From assembly GCA_050008465.1 (NCBI GenBank), contig JBEKMO010000003.1, positions 1 through 64,000 on the forward strand: 64,000 nt of DNA, given 5' to 3'. Position numbers and translations under genes: made by a program. The stretch's first letter is position 1. Every line of letters starts with the position of its first letter. The stretch is from Fen-330 sp050008465 (GTDB taxonomy: Bacteria > Acidobacteriota > Terriglobia > Bryobacterales > Bryobacteraceae). Shown here piece after piece: positions 51,954 to 62,139 of the stretch. The notes beneath the pieces are model-generated. The model worked only from the letters and a program-made list of their open reading frames with translations. It was not told where the DNA came from and searched no databases.

Positions 51954-52032
51954 CTGAGAAAACCTCGATTTGGGAGTCTAGCACAACGAAGCCGGCCGCC
52001 GCTGAGGGGGCGCGCCGCGGCATAATCGGATC

Positions 52033-53001
52033 ATGAGAACCCGCTTGCTACTCGCTCTTGTTACCCTGGCCCTGGCTTCCGGTGCGTGCGCTCAAAGACT
52101 CGCCCATACATTCTCCATCGTGGCGCGCGACCCCGCGACCGGCGAGCTGGGCGTGGCCGTCCAGTCGCACTGGTTCTCGGTGGGAACGGACGTAGTGTGG
52201 GCCGAAGCCGGCGTGGGCGCCGTGGCCACGCAGTCGTTCGTCGAAACCAGTTACGGCCCGCTCGGCTTGAGCCTGATGCGCGGCGGCAAGACGGCGGCCG
52301 AGGCCCTGGCCGCCCTGCTCGCCTCCGACGAGCACCGGCAGGTGCGCCAGGTCGCGATGATCGACGCCCAGGGACGAATAGCGGCGCACACCGGGACGAA
52401 GTGCATCGCCGCGGCCGGGCACATCATCGGGAAGAATTACTCGGTACAGGCCAACCTGATGGAGAAGGCAACCGTCTGGCCGGCGATGGCTCGCGCCTTT
52501 GAAGCCGCCGGCGGCGACCTGACGGACCGGCTGCTGGCGGCGCTCGATGCGGCCCAGGGCGAGGGCGGCGACATCCGCGGGCGGCAGTCCGCCGCCATCC
52601 TGGTGGTGAAAGGGAAATCGACCGGGCGGCCGTGGGCGGACCGGGTGGTCGACCTGCGCGTCGAAGACAGCCCCGACCCGATCGGCGAGTTGAAGCGGCT
52701 GGTAGGCGTGCGCCGGGCCTACGACCACATGGACGCGGGCGACGCCTGCGCCACCAAGAAGGACTGGGATTGCGCGGCGCGCGAATACGGCGCCGCCGAG
52801 CGCATGCTTCCGGACAACATGGAAGTGGTCTTCTGGCACGCCGTCACGCTGGTAACCGGCAAGCGGGTGGAGGAAGCGCTGCCGCTCTTCAAGAAGGTGT
52901 TCGCGCGCGAACCGAAGTGGGCGGAACTGGTGAAGCGCCTGCCGGCCGCCGACCTGCTGCCCGCGGACGAGAACCTGATCCGGCGGATCACCGGACGGTG
53001 A
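52033..53001 (+). CDS. Exported DUF1028 family protein
   Basis: This 322-residue protein has a signal peptide ending near GACAQ. The DUF1028 Ntn-like core is HTFSIVARDPATGELGVAVQ, SHWFSVGTDVVWAEAGVGAV and ATQSFVETSYGPLGLSLMRG, with the rest typical of the family. The C-terminal 90 residues form a TPR-like helical region (KKDWDCAAREYGAAERMLPD). Relatives look like Ntn hydrolases, but no activity is known. The 3' end overlaps by 14 bp the convergent gene. Confidence 0.85.
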   Translation: MRTRLLLALVTLALASGACAQRLAHTFSIVARDPATGELGVAVQSHWFSVGTDVVWAEAGVGAVATQSFVETSYGPLGLSLMRGGKTAAEALAALLASDEHRQVRQVAMIDAQGRIAAHTGTKCIAAAGHIIGKNYSVQANLMEKATVWPAMARAFEAAGGDLTDRLLAALDAAQGEGGDIRGRQSAAILVVKGKSTGRPWADRVVDLRVEDSPDPIGELKRLVGVRRAYDHMDAGDACATKKDWDCAAREYGAAERMLPDNMEVVFWHAVTLVTGKRVEEALPLFKKVFAREPKWAELVKRLPAADLLPADENLIRRITGR

Positions 53002-54787
53002 TGCGGGTGACCGCAAGACCCAACTCGCGGCCGTCACCGGGGGGACGAACCACGTTGCCGACTTCGAGCGTGAGGCGCATGTCGCCGTCCCCGGCCAGCG
53101 TTGGGGGGAGGGGGAACTCGACGGCGAAGGGCGCGTCGGCCTGGCGCAATTCCGTCGCCCCGACGGGCTGATCGTTAACGCCGACCTTCAGCCGCACCGG
53201 CCCGCTCCGAACGAGGAACGCGGGCACATAGCCCTCGATGCCGAGGGCCGTCCCGGGCGCCTGCGGCCGCGGAATCGTGAGCGAGGCGCGCTTCCCCATC
53301 CAGCGGTGCGTGCCCTCGGGCTGATACCAGCCATCTGCCAAGTGCGGCGCGGCCGACTCGCTGCCTAGGCTGAGGGAGTCGCCGGCGGCGGGAGGCTCGG
53401 CGGAAGAGACCTGGTTCGTACGGGCGTCATAGACGACGGCTTCCACGCCCGGCCGCTGGTACTTGTGAGAGACGTCGCCGAGCTCGGGGCGGGAGCGCCA
53501 ATAGTCCGGGGTATCCGGCGTGAGGTACACCGGGCCGCCGCCGAGCAGGCGGAAGGGATCGTCGAAGACGCCGGCCCAGAAGAGTTCCCGGTCCACTCCG
53601 GAAACCAGGACGGTTTTGCCCGGGTGGCCGGCCTGCGCTCGAGCGACACCCTGGACCAGGGCCTTCGCATGGCTGCTCTGGTCGTGGTGCCAGCGCGACC
53701 CCAGCCAGTCGGGAATCACCGAGGTCACTCCGTAAATGGCGAGGAGACAGACCGCCAAAACCGCATAGGCCTTGCCCGCGCGCCAGCAGCGCACGGCCGC
53801 CCAGCTTCCCAGGATCGCCAATGCGATCGAGCCGAGTAGAGGGAGGTACTCCATGATGTGGAGCGGTAGGGCGATAACGGGCGCGAGCCAGAGCGCGTAC
53901 CAGGCCAGCAGGGCCAGGGGCAGGAACTCGCGCCGCCGCGCCTGCGCCAACACGAACGCGAGAAGCGGGATAGTCAGCGCGAGCGTGAGCCAGGCCGCCA
54001 GCGGAGCGCTCATCCGCTCGAACCACTCGACCTGGCCCGGGCCGAGCGACCAGCTCCAGTAGGTCCAGAAGGTCGAGAAGATGCGTGCGTCCCAATGCAT
54101 GGCGTAGGGGCCCGCGGCCGGAGGCTTCAGCACCAGCACGTGGAGGGTCGCAAAGGCCGCCGAAGGCAGGAACAGGGCGAGCACGGAGCGCGGCAGGCGG
54201 CGGTAGAGAACCACCACCAGCAACGCCGCCGCGACGGGATAGACGATCATGAACTCGGAGGCGCCGAAGCCGAGAATGAGAGTCAGCCACTCGGCGGCGT
54301 AGTACCGGCGGCGGCCCGTATCCAGGTACTTGAACAGCAGCCAGAGGCCAGCCAGTACGAAGAACGCGCACAGCACCTGGTTGTAAGCCGAAGACCAACT
54401 GAGGGGCGTCGCGAGCGCGGTATTGACGGCCCAGAGAACGGCGGCGCAGATTCCGGCCGCGCGCGAGCCGGTGAGCCTGCGGGCGAGGGATGCGAGCAGG
54501 AACAGGCCCGCCACTAGCGTGGCGAACACAACGATCCGGTAGGGCAGCGCGTGCAGCCCGAAGAGGCTGTAGAAGAGCACGAAGTACAGGCGCTCGCTCA
54601 GCACCCTGACGGTGCCCTCCGTCATCGGGGCGAAGAGGGCCTGGGAGAGCGGCATCCCGTGGCTCACCTGCCAGCCGAGGCCGAGCCAGGCGAAATCGTC
54701 CTGGTGGAACCAGGCCGTCAGCCCGGGCCAGTAGAGAGCCAGGAACATGGCGACGGGGAGCAGCGGCCAAAGACGAACTCTCTTCAT
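52988..54787 (-). CDS. GT39-like membrane protein with C-terminal periplasmic domain
   Basis: The ATG at 54787 overlaps the esterase stop by 4 nt and gives 599 residues. About ten hydrophobic segments follow, starting with RLWPLLPVAMFLALYWPGLT and an acidic loop motif (WFHQDDFAWLG) typical of GT39/ArnT-like enzymes. The C-terminal 200 residues are a beta-rich domain (VRLKVGVNDQPVGATELRQA). It is the second GT39-like gene in the window and not closely similar to the first. Substrate unknown. Confidence 0.7.
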   Translation of the reverse strand: MKRVRLWPLLPVAMFLALYWPGLTAWFHQDDFAWLGLGWQVSHGMPLSQALFAPMTEGTVRVLSERLYFVLFYSLFGLHALPYRIVVFATLVAGLFLLASLARRLTGSRAAGICAAVLWAVNTALATPLSWSSAYNQVLCAFFVLAGLWLLFKYLDTGRRRYYAAEWLTLILGFGASEFMIVYPVAAALLVVVLYRRLPRSVLALFLPSAAFATLHVLVLKPPAAGPYAMHWDARIFSTFWTYWSWSLGPGQVEWFERMSAPLAAWLTLALTIPLLAFVLAQARRREFLPLALLAWYALWLAPVIALPLHIMEYLPLLGSIALAILGSWAAVRCWRAGKAYAVLAVCLLAIYGVTSVIPDWLGSRWHHDQSSHAKALVQGVARAQAGHPGKTVLVSGVDRELFWAGVFDDPFRLLGGGPVYLTPDTPDYWRSRPELGDVSHKYQRPGVEAVVYDARTNQVSSAEPPAAGDSLSLGSESAAPHLADGWYQPEGTHRWMGKRASLTIPRPQAPGTALGIEGYVPAFLVRSGPVRLKVGVNDQPVGATELRQADAPFAVEFPLPPTLAGDGDMRLTLEVGNVVRPPGDGRELGLAVTRITVR

Positions 54788-55908
54788 TCCGGTTTCGCCT
54801 GGAACAGGAGCGAGGCGAACTGGGCGAGATTGCGGCGCCAGACCATCCAGGTGTGCGCGCCGGGCGTCTCGATCCAGGTGTGCCGGACATCCTTGGACTT
54901 CAGCCACTCGTCGAACTTGCGGTTGATGCCGATGAGGCGGTCGTCCTTGCCGCAGGCGATCCAGAGCAGACGCAGTTGCAGGTTGGCTTTCGAGTCGAGC
55001 GCGGGGTAGGCCGCGTTGAAGTCCTCGTTGAGCCCTCCGGAGCTGAACGCGCCGATCCAGGCGAAGCGGTCGAGGGCGTTGAGGCCGACAAAGAGGGACT
55101 CGGCGCCGCCCATGGACAGGCCGGCGATGGCGCGGGAGTTGCGGTCCTTCGCGACCCGGTAGGATTTCTCGACTTGCGGGATGACCTCGGTGAGCAGGGC
55201 GTCGCGGAACCTGTCGTAGTTCCGCTGAAGGAGGGCGCGGTCGTTGACGCCCCTCCAGCCGGTGGCGAGGATCTCCGGAGCGCCGTATCCGAGGGTCATC
55301 ACGATGAGCATGGGCCTGGCTTTGCCTTGCGCGATGAGGTTGTCGAGAATCACGTGGGCGCGCCCCACGGCGGTCCAACCGCTGGCGTCATCGCTGTAGC
55401 CGTGCAAGAGATAGAGCACCGGGTAGGGCTTCTTGGCTTTGGGGTCGTAGCCGGGCGGCGCGTAGACGTAGAAGTCGCGCTGGTCGCCCACGACGCCGGA
55501 CTTGTAGAAATGCCGGTGGAGGACGCCGTGTGGGACGTCGCCGACCTCCCAGGGGAGGGAAGCCGGGCCGGGCACATGCACCACGCTCTGGGTGTTGAGC
55601 AGGTTGGGCTTCATCAGGGGATTGGAGGGGTCGATGAGGCTGACGCCGTCGGCCACGAACGTGTACCCGTAGAGATCGGGCTCCAGTGGATCGGTGGTGA
55701 GGCTCCAGACGCCTTGCCCGTCCTTCTGCATGGGCACGCGCTGGGCGCCCTCGCGGTCGAGAAGGACCGCCGTGGCGTTGGGAGCGCGGAAGCGGAAGGT
55801 GACGCGGGTGTCCGAGTGCACCTCCGGGGATTGCAGCGGCTGCGCCAAACCGGGGAGCGCGGCGGCCGCGAGGAACAGCGGAATGGTGCGGGTCATGGCT
55901 CTTGCCAT
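54784..55908 (-). CDS. Exported CE1-type esterase with N-terminal CBM48-like domain
   Basis: The ATG at 55908 gives 374 residues; an ATG at 55896 (MTRT) is close. A signal peptide ends at GLAQ. An E-set/CBM48-like domain (VTFRFRAPNATAVLLDREGA, PDLYGYTFVADGV) precedes the alpha/beta-hydrolase core: RDFYVYAPPGYDPKAKKPYP, YLLHGYSDDASGW, AIAGLSMGGAESLF (Ser in GLSMG). The C-terminal His is likely in GAHTWMVWR. It resembles feruloyl/acetyl-xylan esterases. It is coupled to the GT39-like gene. Confidence 0.88.
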   Translation of the reverse strand: MARAMTRTIPLFLAAAALPGLAQPLQSPEVHSDTRVTFRFRAPNATAVLLDREGAQRVPMQKDGQGVWSLTTDPLEPDLYGYTFVADGVSLIDPSNPLMKPNLLNTQSVVHVPGPASLPWEVGDVPHGVLHRHFYKSGVVGDQRDFYVYAPPGYDPKAKKPYPVLYLLHGYSDDASGWTAVGRAHVILDNLIAQGKARPMLIVMTLGYGAPEILATGWRGVNDRALLQRNYDRFRDALLTEVIPQVEKSYRVAKDRNSRAIAGLSMGGAESLFVGLNALDRFAWIGAFSSGGLNEDFNAAYPALDSKANLQLRLLWIACGKDDRLIGINRKFDEWLKSKDVRHTWIETPGAHTWMVWRRNLAQFASLLFQAKPE

Positions 55909-56780
55909 TGTTTCAGGATTTGGGTTCGCCCGCACGGGTGCTAGCCGCACGGCAGGCCGCCTCCGGCGGAATGGCGCTGCCCGGCTCCAGCGGATTTTCA
56001 CAGGCAATCATATTGCTGGGCCGGGACTTGCCTGGCTTCGTCCCATTTCCGGGATTGGGTTCGAACGTTCATTTTTGTATTCGCGACGGGGGCGCCGCCG
56101 CAGTTGTCGAGGGCGCGGGCTGGTTGCCGAGGCCGGTCGAGACCCGGGCGTCGTGGCGGTTGGCCTCGATCTGACGCTGAGAAGGCACAGGACGCCTCGG
56201 CTCCAGGGTAAGCCCGAGCGGAGCGGATGCAGAGGGCACGGGAGAGGCAAGTGGCTCAGCGGGCGGGAGAAAAAGGCGTGGGGAGAAGCGGGAATGGGGG
56301 GGAGGTTCGGGGGAGGAAAGGGCGCTTCTCGTTCCCGGTCTGATGCGCAGGGCCGATCCTCCTTAGAAACAACAACTTGCGCGCGATCACGCTCGCCTTG
56401 TCCGTTGCGTCTTGCCGTGCGTGGAGACTGTTTCCGAGTGATCCGGGAGCGATTCAACTGGGCCTTGGCACGTTCGGATCGCGTCCGATGTCCCACCTCA
56501 CAGCCGCGTCGGGACTTTCTCAGGCTCGAAGCTGTCCTGCGCCCCACGGGTCAGTTTAGTTCGGAACGCGTGCCCGGACGGCCGAGTATGTAATGAGCAG
56601 GCGGGCCAGGGGGGCAAGCGGCCACTAACGCCAAGCAGGCGGATCGAATCGGCAGACTGTGAGCGACGGCACCGCCTTCAGGCGCCGCACCCGCTCACGG
56701 CGCTTTTGAGCCCGCTCACAAGAAAAGGAGAGGGAGGTAAATAGATCCTGGGCAAAGATAGAACATCAGGATCTCAAAGT
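55909..56780. other. Long gene-free region before the first TonB receptor
   Basis: About 870 bp with no recognisable gene. Short open frames exist but have Arg/Ser/Pro-rich low-complexity translations and no Shine-Dalgarno. A purine-rich stretch lies around 56265-56330. GCTCAC-type words near 56650-56720 recall the family B repeats. The last 30 bp before the ATG at 56781 hold AAGGAGAGGGAGG, too far upstream for a Shine-Dalgarno of that gene. It may contain decayed sequence or a small RNA. Confidence 0.5.
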
Positions 56781-59345
56781 ATGCGAAATCGCCTATTCTT
56801 ACTGTTCTGCTTATCAAGCTCGATCTATGGCCAGTCCCTGGGCAGTGCGGGCACCATCCGCGGGAAAATCGCCGATCCAAGCGGCGCCGTCGTCGCCGGG
56901 GCAACGGTGAGCCTGTCCAACGATCTGACCCTATATCGGCGGGAGGCCAAAGCGTCGGCTTCCGGCGAGTTTCAGTTCACCAATATCCCTCCGAACGTCT
57001 ACCACCTCGAGGCCGATGCTGCTGGATTCCAGCATTACCACCGTGATCTAACCATCCGTAGCGTTGTGCCCGTGAACCTTGAAATCGCTCTCGCGATCCA
57101 GACGCAACGCGCGTCCGTGACGGTGAGCTCGGAGGCGCCGCTGATTGAGACTACGCCATTGGCGCACGCCGATGTCGACAACACGCTCTTCTCGAAGATG
57201 CCGACAAGCTCGATCGCGTCCGGGCTCAGCGACATCATCACGCTTTCCACTCCTGCCGTGGTGGCGGACTCGGATGGCTTTTTTCATTCGCTCGGCGATC
57301 ACGCCCAGATGGCCCTTTCGGTCGATAACCAACCCATCACGGATCAGCAGGGAATCCTCTTTTCCACGCAGATTCCCTTGAATGCCATTCAATCCATCGA
57401 GGCGGTTTACGGGGGCACTCCGGCCGAGTACGGCGACAAGACGTCGCTGGTGGTAACCACGGTAACGCGCTCGGGTCTCGGCCAGAAGACGCACGGCAGT
57501 TTTTCCGGCGAATACGGCTCTTTCGGAACCGTCAATCAGAAAGCCGACCTCGGTTTTGGCAGCGCGAAATGGGGCCAGTTCTTTGCCATGAGCACGTCCC
57601 GCTCGGGCCGTTTCCTGGATACCCCCGAATACCGTCCCTTCCATGACGGCGGCAACGACATGAATGTGTTCTCGCGGTCGGACTATCAACCGGATACTTC
57701 AAATATGTTCCATCTGAACATACTGGCCGCCCGGAACTGGTTTCAGATTCCCAACACCATCGATCAGCAGGCCTCCGGGCAGGATCAGAGGCAAATGGTG
57801 CGATCGTTCAGCATCGCCCCCGGTTGGATCCATGTATTCAATGCCTCTACCACGCTGGCGGTGAATCCGTTCGTGCGTCAGGATCTGGTCGATTACTATC
57901 CGAGCGCCGATCCCTTGGCGGACCAGCCAGGCACGCTTCGCCAGACCAGGAGGCTGATCAACCTAGGCCTGAAAACCGACCTCAGCTATCTGCATGGGCG
58001 CCATAACGCCAAGTTCGGGGCGCAGATCACCCACACCCTCCTGACGGAGCAGTTCAGCCTCGGGCTGACCGATCCAACCTTTAACCCCGTCTGTCTCGAC
58101 GCCAATGGTGGCGCCGTGCTGAATCCGGGATTGATCGATCCGGGCCAGTGCCAGACTGCGGGGTTCCAGGCGAATCCGAATCTCTCACCCGGGCTCGTCC
58201 CCTATGACCTCACCAGGGGCGGCTCCCTGTTCCAGTATCGAGGCCATGCCGACATCCGGCAGCAGGCGTTTTATGGGCAGGACGCCATCAGCTTAGGCAA
58301 GTTAACGCTCAACATGGGGTTACGGTTCGACCGCTACGATGGCATCAGCTACGGCACGCAACTCCAACCGCGGCTGGGCGCGTCCTACCTGATTGCGCCG
58401 ACCAATACGGTCCTGCGGATAGCCTATTCGCATACCTACGAAACACCGCTCAATGAAAACCTGGTGCTGTCCAGCGCCACCGGCGCGGGCGGCCTGGCGG
58501 CAAATGTTTTCGGCGCTTACGCCAGCGTGCCGCTCAAGCCGGGGATTCGCAACATGTACAACGCCGGCCTGGAACAGAGTCTTGGCCCGCATTTCGTGTT
58601 TGAAGGCGACTATTTCTGGAAGTTCACCCGGAACGCATTTGACCTGGACAATCTCTTCACGACCGCCATCTTCTTCCCCATCGAATGGGACCATTCCAAA
58701 ATGGACGGCTTCTCGTCCCGGCTGTCGCTTCGGCAATACAAAGGTCTGAGCGCGTACACGACGCTGGGGCACACGCGGGCCCGTGTTTTCGGCCCGGAGA
58801 ACGGCGGCCTGATTTTCGGCAGCCCGGTGGATGTGAGCGTGGTGCGCATTGACCACGATCAGGCGTTCCAGAGCACAACGCACGCGCAGTACCAGGCGGG
58901 GAAGAACGGCCCGTGGGTGGCGTTCACGTGGCGCTACGACAGTGGCATCGTATCCGGGGCCGTTCCGGACCTGGCTAGCGCTCTGGGACTGACTGCGGAC
59001 CAGCAGGCTCAGATCGGCTTCTATTGCGGCAGCCAGGTGGCCACGCCCTGGAGTCCGATCACCACCTGCAATTCCCCGCACTGGGGCGCCAAATTGGTGA
59101 ACATCCCGGCGCCTGGCACGGAGAACGACGATACGAATCCGGCGCGCGTCCGTCCCCGCAATCTGTTCGATGTAGGCGTTGGAAGCGACAACCTGTTCCA
59201 TACCGAGCGCGTGCGCTGGACCCTGCGCCTCACGGCGCTGAACATCACCAACAAAGTTGCGATGTACAACTTCCTGTCCACCTGCTCGGGGACGCACTTT
59301 GTGGCGCCGCGGGCGTACCGGGCGGAGTTGGGTATCGCGTTCTGA
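56781..59345 (+). CDS. TonB-dependent receptor with N-terminal carboxypeptidase-regulatory-like domain
   Basis: An 854-residue outer membrane protein. The signal peptide is RNRLFLLFCLSSSIYGQ. Residues 25-110 are a CarbopepD-like Ig domain (TIRGKIADPSGAVVAGATVS). The plug region holds PAEYGDKTSLVVTTVTRSGL. The rest is a large barrel ending in the terminal aromatic AYRAELGIAF. It is paralogous to the minus-strand receptor at 59407-62010 and shares motifs such as RFLDTPE and DQQAQIGFYCGS. The cargo, perhaps a polysaccharide or siderophore, is unknown. A DtxR-type gene lies nearby. Confidence 0.88.
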   Translation: MRNRLFLLFCLSSSIYGQSLGSAGTIRGKIADPSGAVVAGATVSLSNDLTLYRREAKASASGEFQFTNIPPNVYHLEADAAGFQHYHRDLTIRSVVPVNLEIALAIQTQRASVTVSSEAPLIETTPLAHADVDNTLFSKMPTSSIASGLSDIITLSTPAVVADSDGFFHSLGDHAQMALSVDNQPITDQQGILFSTQIPLNAIQSIEAVYGGTPAEYGDKTSLVVTTVTRSGLGQKTHGSFSGEYGSFGTVNQKADLGFGSAKWGQFFAMSTSRSGRFLDTPEYRPFHDGGNDMNVFSRSDYQPDTSNMFHLNILAARNWFQIPNTIDQQASGQDQRQMVRSFSIAPGWIHVFNASTTLAVNPFVRQDLVDYYPSADPLADQPGTLRQTRRLINLGLKTDLSYLHGRHNAKFGAQITHTLLTEQFSLGLTDPTFNPVCLDANGGAVLNPGLIDPGQCQTAGFQANPNLSPGLVPYDLTRGGSLFQYRGHADIRQQAFYGQDAISLGKLTLNMGLRFDRYDGISYGTQLQPRLGASYLIAPTNTVLRIAYSHTYETPLNENLVLSSATGAGGLAANVFGAYASVPLKPGIRNMYNAGLEQSLGPHFVFEGDYFWKFTRNAFDLDNLFTTAIFFPIEWDHSKMDGFSSRLSLRQYKGLSAYTTLGHTRARVFGPENGGLIFGSPVDVSVVRIDHDQAFQSTTHAQYQAGKNGPWVAFTWRYDSGIVSGAVPDLASALGLTADQQAQIGFYCGSQVATPWSPITTCNSPHWGAKLVNIPAPGTENDDTNPARVRPRNLFDVGVGSDNLFHTERVRWTLRLTALNITNKVAMYNFLSTCSGTHFVAPRAYRAELGIAF

Positions 59346-59406
59346 TCCAACAGGGCGCGGTTCATTTAACCATACAGGGCGACTGCCAGGCTTCGGCACC
59401 GGTCCC

Positions 59407-62010
59407 TTAGAATGCCCAGCCAACCTGCGCTTGGTAAGTGCGCGGCCCCACCCAGTGCGTTCCGCCGAATGGCGAAAGGACGTTGTACAGAGCCGCTTTG
59501 TTTGTCAGATTCAGGACTGTGAGACGGACGACCGTGCGGACGTGCTCGGTATGAAACAAGTTGTCCGTCCGCACGCCGAGATTCAGCACGTGACGGGAGT
59601 CGGTTCGGGGCGGGTTATGGTCGGGGTTCTCGGCTCCGGGCGCGAGAATGTGAATCCGGCTGGCGCCGTAGTTCGGCGAGCTGCAGGCCGCGATCCGATG
59701 CGAAAGTGATGCCTGGTCGCTACCGCAGTAAAAGCCAATCATGGACTGCTGGTCGGCCGTCAACGCCAGCGCGTCCTGCAGGTTGTTGACCGCGCCCACC
59801 ACGAGGCCGCTGTCGTAACGCCATGTGAAATCGGCCCACCAACCGTCCTTAGCTCTTTGATAGCGGAAGTTGATATTCTGTTGATACACCTGGTCGTGAT
59901 CCTGTCGATAGGCTCCAACCGTCAGGTTCGAATTGAAAACGACACCGCCGTTCTCCGGACCGAAGAACCGCGCATTGGCGTGGCCCATGGTCGCGTATAC
60001 CCGCAGGCCGTGGAGGTTGGTGGTGCTGATGCGGGCGGAAACGCCGTCCAGCTTCGACTGCTTCCAGCCGATTGGAAACGTTATGGGCGTGCTGAACAGA
60101 GCGTCGAAATCGAAAGCATTGCGCGTGTACTTTCGGAAATAGCTCACATCCACCAAAACCCATCTGCCCAGGCCCTGCTGGATGCCGGCATCGTACTGAT
60201 TGCGGCTGCCGAGCGCGATGGGCCGCTGTTCCGCCGTTCCCTTGAACAGGTTGCTCGCAAGACCACCAGACCCCGTGGAACTGGAGACCACGAGATTCTC
60301 GGTAGTCGGCGTTTCCATAGTGTGGCTGTAGCCACCGCGGATGACCGTCTTGGTGGGTTTGAACAGGTAGGAGAACGCGCCGCGCGGCTGCAGGCCATCA
60401 CCGTCCGTGAGGCCGTCATAGCGGTCGAACCGCACGCCGATGTTCAGCGTCAGGTCGCCCAGCGTGATGGAATCCTGACCGAAAAGAGCCAACTGATCGA
60501 TCGTGGCATTGCCGCGGAACCGATAAGGCTGTCCTCCCCGGCTCAGGTCATATGGGAGTAAGCTGCTCAAGAAGTCGGGATTGATCCGAAGGCCCGACGC
60601 GGCGCATTGGGACGGGTCGTTTGCACCCGGCGTCGGCACGGGATCGCCCCCACTCAGGCATGCGGCGTTGTACGCAGGATCGGTGATGCCGAGGGTGAAC
60701 GCCTCGCCGAGCCGTGTTTGGGCCGCATTCAGCCCGACCTTCCAGTTATGCCGCCCTTGAACACGCGCCAGATCCGCGTGGACGCCGAGATTCGTGAGTG
60801 AACGGTCCTGCGATAGCGTCGCCGGGGAATCGTCCAAAGGATTTCGGCTCGGATAGTAGTTGACCCGATCCCGGCGGAAGAACGCATTCACGCTGACGAG
60901 AGTCCGGGCGTCGAGCGTGTGCTGGTACCCGGGAGCGAGGTTGAACGAGACCACTTTTTGCCTTTGGTCCTGGCGCGCTTGATCGTAGGTGTTTGGAACT
61001 TGCAGCCAATTGCGCGCTAGCATCAGATCGAGATGGAGGGCGTCTCTTCCGCTGGGTTGAAAGTCCACCCGGTCGAAGAATGTCCCGGTGTTGCCGATGT
61101 CGTGCATGGGCCAAAGCTCGGGCGTATCGAGGAAACGTCCCGTCCGCTCTGCGTTTACGGCCAGAAAGTCACCCCAACGCGCGGCGCCCAGGCCAAGCGT
61201 GGCTTCCTCGCCGAGCGTACCGAAGGAGCCGTAGCGCAGGAGAAAGGAGCCCGAAGACTTTTGCCCGAGTCCGGACCGTGTCGTTGCGTTGACCACGAGA
61301 CTGGTCTTATCTCCGTACTCCGCCGCAGGCGAACCAGAGATCACTTCCATCGACTGGATGGCGTTCGCCGGGATCGAGGTCGAGAAAACCTTGTTTCGCT
61401 GGTCGGACACTGGTTGGCCGTCGATGACGTAGCTTACCTGTGCATGGTCGCCCAGAGGATGGAAAAAGCCGTTTGAATCGGCCGCGACGCCTGGCGTAGT
61501 GTAAATGATCGCGTCATTTAGCCCGGAATCGGGAGAGAACGTTGGCAAAGCGGCGAGGAACTGCCGATCCACGGTGTCGCTTGCCGCAGCTTTGTTTTCG
61601 ACGAGGTTGTCTGGGCTGGCCTGGACCGTAATGCTCGCCTGCTGGGCGGCAAGCTCAAGCCGGACATTCAGGCCAATCGGAACAGCCGTTCGGATGACAA
61701 CATCTGCGTTGTATTCCTGGAAGCCGGCGAGCGCGATGCGAAGCTTGTACGTGTTCGGCGGAATATGGTTGATCGCGAAGGAGCCATCGGGTTGAGTCTG
61801 GGTCCGCAGCGAATAGACGGTAACGGGATTCGAAAGCTCGACTGTGGCAGACGGCACGGGTGCGTCGGTCGCGTCTCTGACGGTGCCTTTGAGAGTGCCG
61901 GCGCCGCCGAGCGATTGAGCGGCTTCCGCCAAACCGAACAGAACGTGCAGGAGCACCACGAGCCGAAACGCCTGAAGGTGACGATGGGGGCGCTCCCGAA
62001 TTTTAGCCAT
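59407..62010 (-). CDS. TonB-dependent receptor, paralogue of the neighbouring one
   Basis: The ATG at 62010 (after GAGGTTAGCC) gives 867 residues. A signal peptide (HLQAFRLVVLLHVLFGLAEA) is followed by the Ig domain (GAGTLKGTVRDATDAPVPSA), the plug (EYGDKTSLVVNATTRSGLGQ) and a barrel ending TYQAQVGWAF. Its layout and motifs match the other receptor throughout, with roughly half the residues alike by eye. It is convergent with it. The palindrome TTAGCCATGGCTAA covers its start codon, so a DtxR-family protein may control it. Confidence 0.88.
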   Translation of the reverse strand: MAKIRERPHRHLQAFRLVVLLHVLFGLAEAAQSLGGAGTLKGTVRDATDAPVPSATVELSNPVTVYSLRTQTQPDGSFAINHIPPNTYKLRIALAGFQEYNADVVIRTAVPIGLNVRLELAAQQASITVQASPDNLVENKAAASDTVDRQFLAALPTFSPDSGLNDAIIYTTPGVAADSNGFFHPLGDHAQVSYVIDGQPVSDQRNKVFSTSIPANAIQSMEVISGSPAAEYGDKTSLVVNATTRSGLGQKSSGSFLLRYGSFGTLGEEATLGLGAARWGDFLAVNAERTGRFLDTPELWPMHDIGNTGTFFDRVDFQPSGRDALHLDLMLARNWLQVPNTYDQARQDQRQKVVSFNLAPGYQHTLDARTLVSVNAFFRRDRVNYYPSRNPLDDSPATLSQDRSLTNLGVHADLARVQGRHNWKVGLNAAQTRLGEAFTLGITDPAYNAACLSGGDPVPTPGANDPSQCAASGLRINPDFLSSLLPYDLSRGGQPYRFRGNATIDQLALFGQDSITLGDLTLNIGVRFDRYDGLTDGDGLQPRGAFSYLFKPTKTVIRGGYSHTMETPTTENLVVSSSTGSGGLASNLFKGTAEQRPIALGSRNQYDAGIQQGLGRWVLVDVSYFRKYTRNAFDFDALFSTPITFPIGWKQSKLDGVSARISTTNLHGLRVYATMGHANARFFGPENGGVVFNSNLTVGAYRQDHDQVYQQNINFRYQRAKDGWWADFTWRYDSGLVVGAVNNLQDALALTADQQSMIGFYCGSDQASLSHRIAACSSPNYGASRIHILAPGAENPDHNPPRTDSRHVLNLGVRTDNLFHTEHVRTVVRLTVLNLTNKAALYNVLSPFGGTHWVGPRTYQAQVGWAF

Positions 62011-62016
62011 GGCTAA
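62003..62016. promoter_or_regulatory. Possible metal-regulator operator over the receptor start
   Basis: TTAGCCATGGCTAA is a perfect 14-bp palindrome that includes the receptor ATG. With flanking GG and CC on one side it reads GGTTAGCCATGGCTAA, reminiscent of DtxR/IdeR-type TTAGG...CCTAA sites. A DtxR-family gene begins 124 bp away on the other strand. Assigning a regulator to this site is inference. Confidence 0.45.
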
Positions 62017-62043
62017 CCTCAACTGAACAGATGATCCAACGCC

Positions 62044-62082
62044 GGTAAAAGACGCTGGTTTCAGGATGCGGAGCGTTTTACC
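62044..62082. promoter_or_regulatory. Inverted repeat GGTAAAA/TTTTACC between receptor and DtxR genes
   Basis: GGTAAAA (62044-62050) and TTTTACC (62076-62082) form inverted arms 25 nt apart, extended by GACGC/GAGCG on the inside. It lies centrally between the divergent receptor and DtxR-family genes, so a shared operator is plausible. Confidence 0.4.
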
Positions 62083-62139
62083 AAGGGGCCAGAGATTTCG
62101 GTTGAAAGAGCCCCATGCCTTTCGGTATCATTGAATTTA

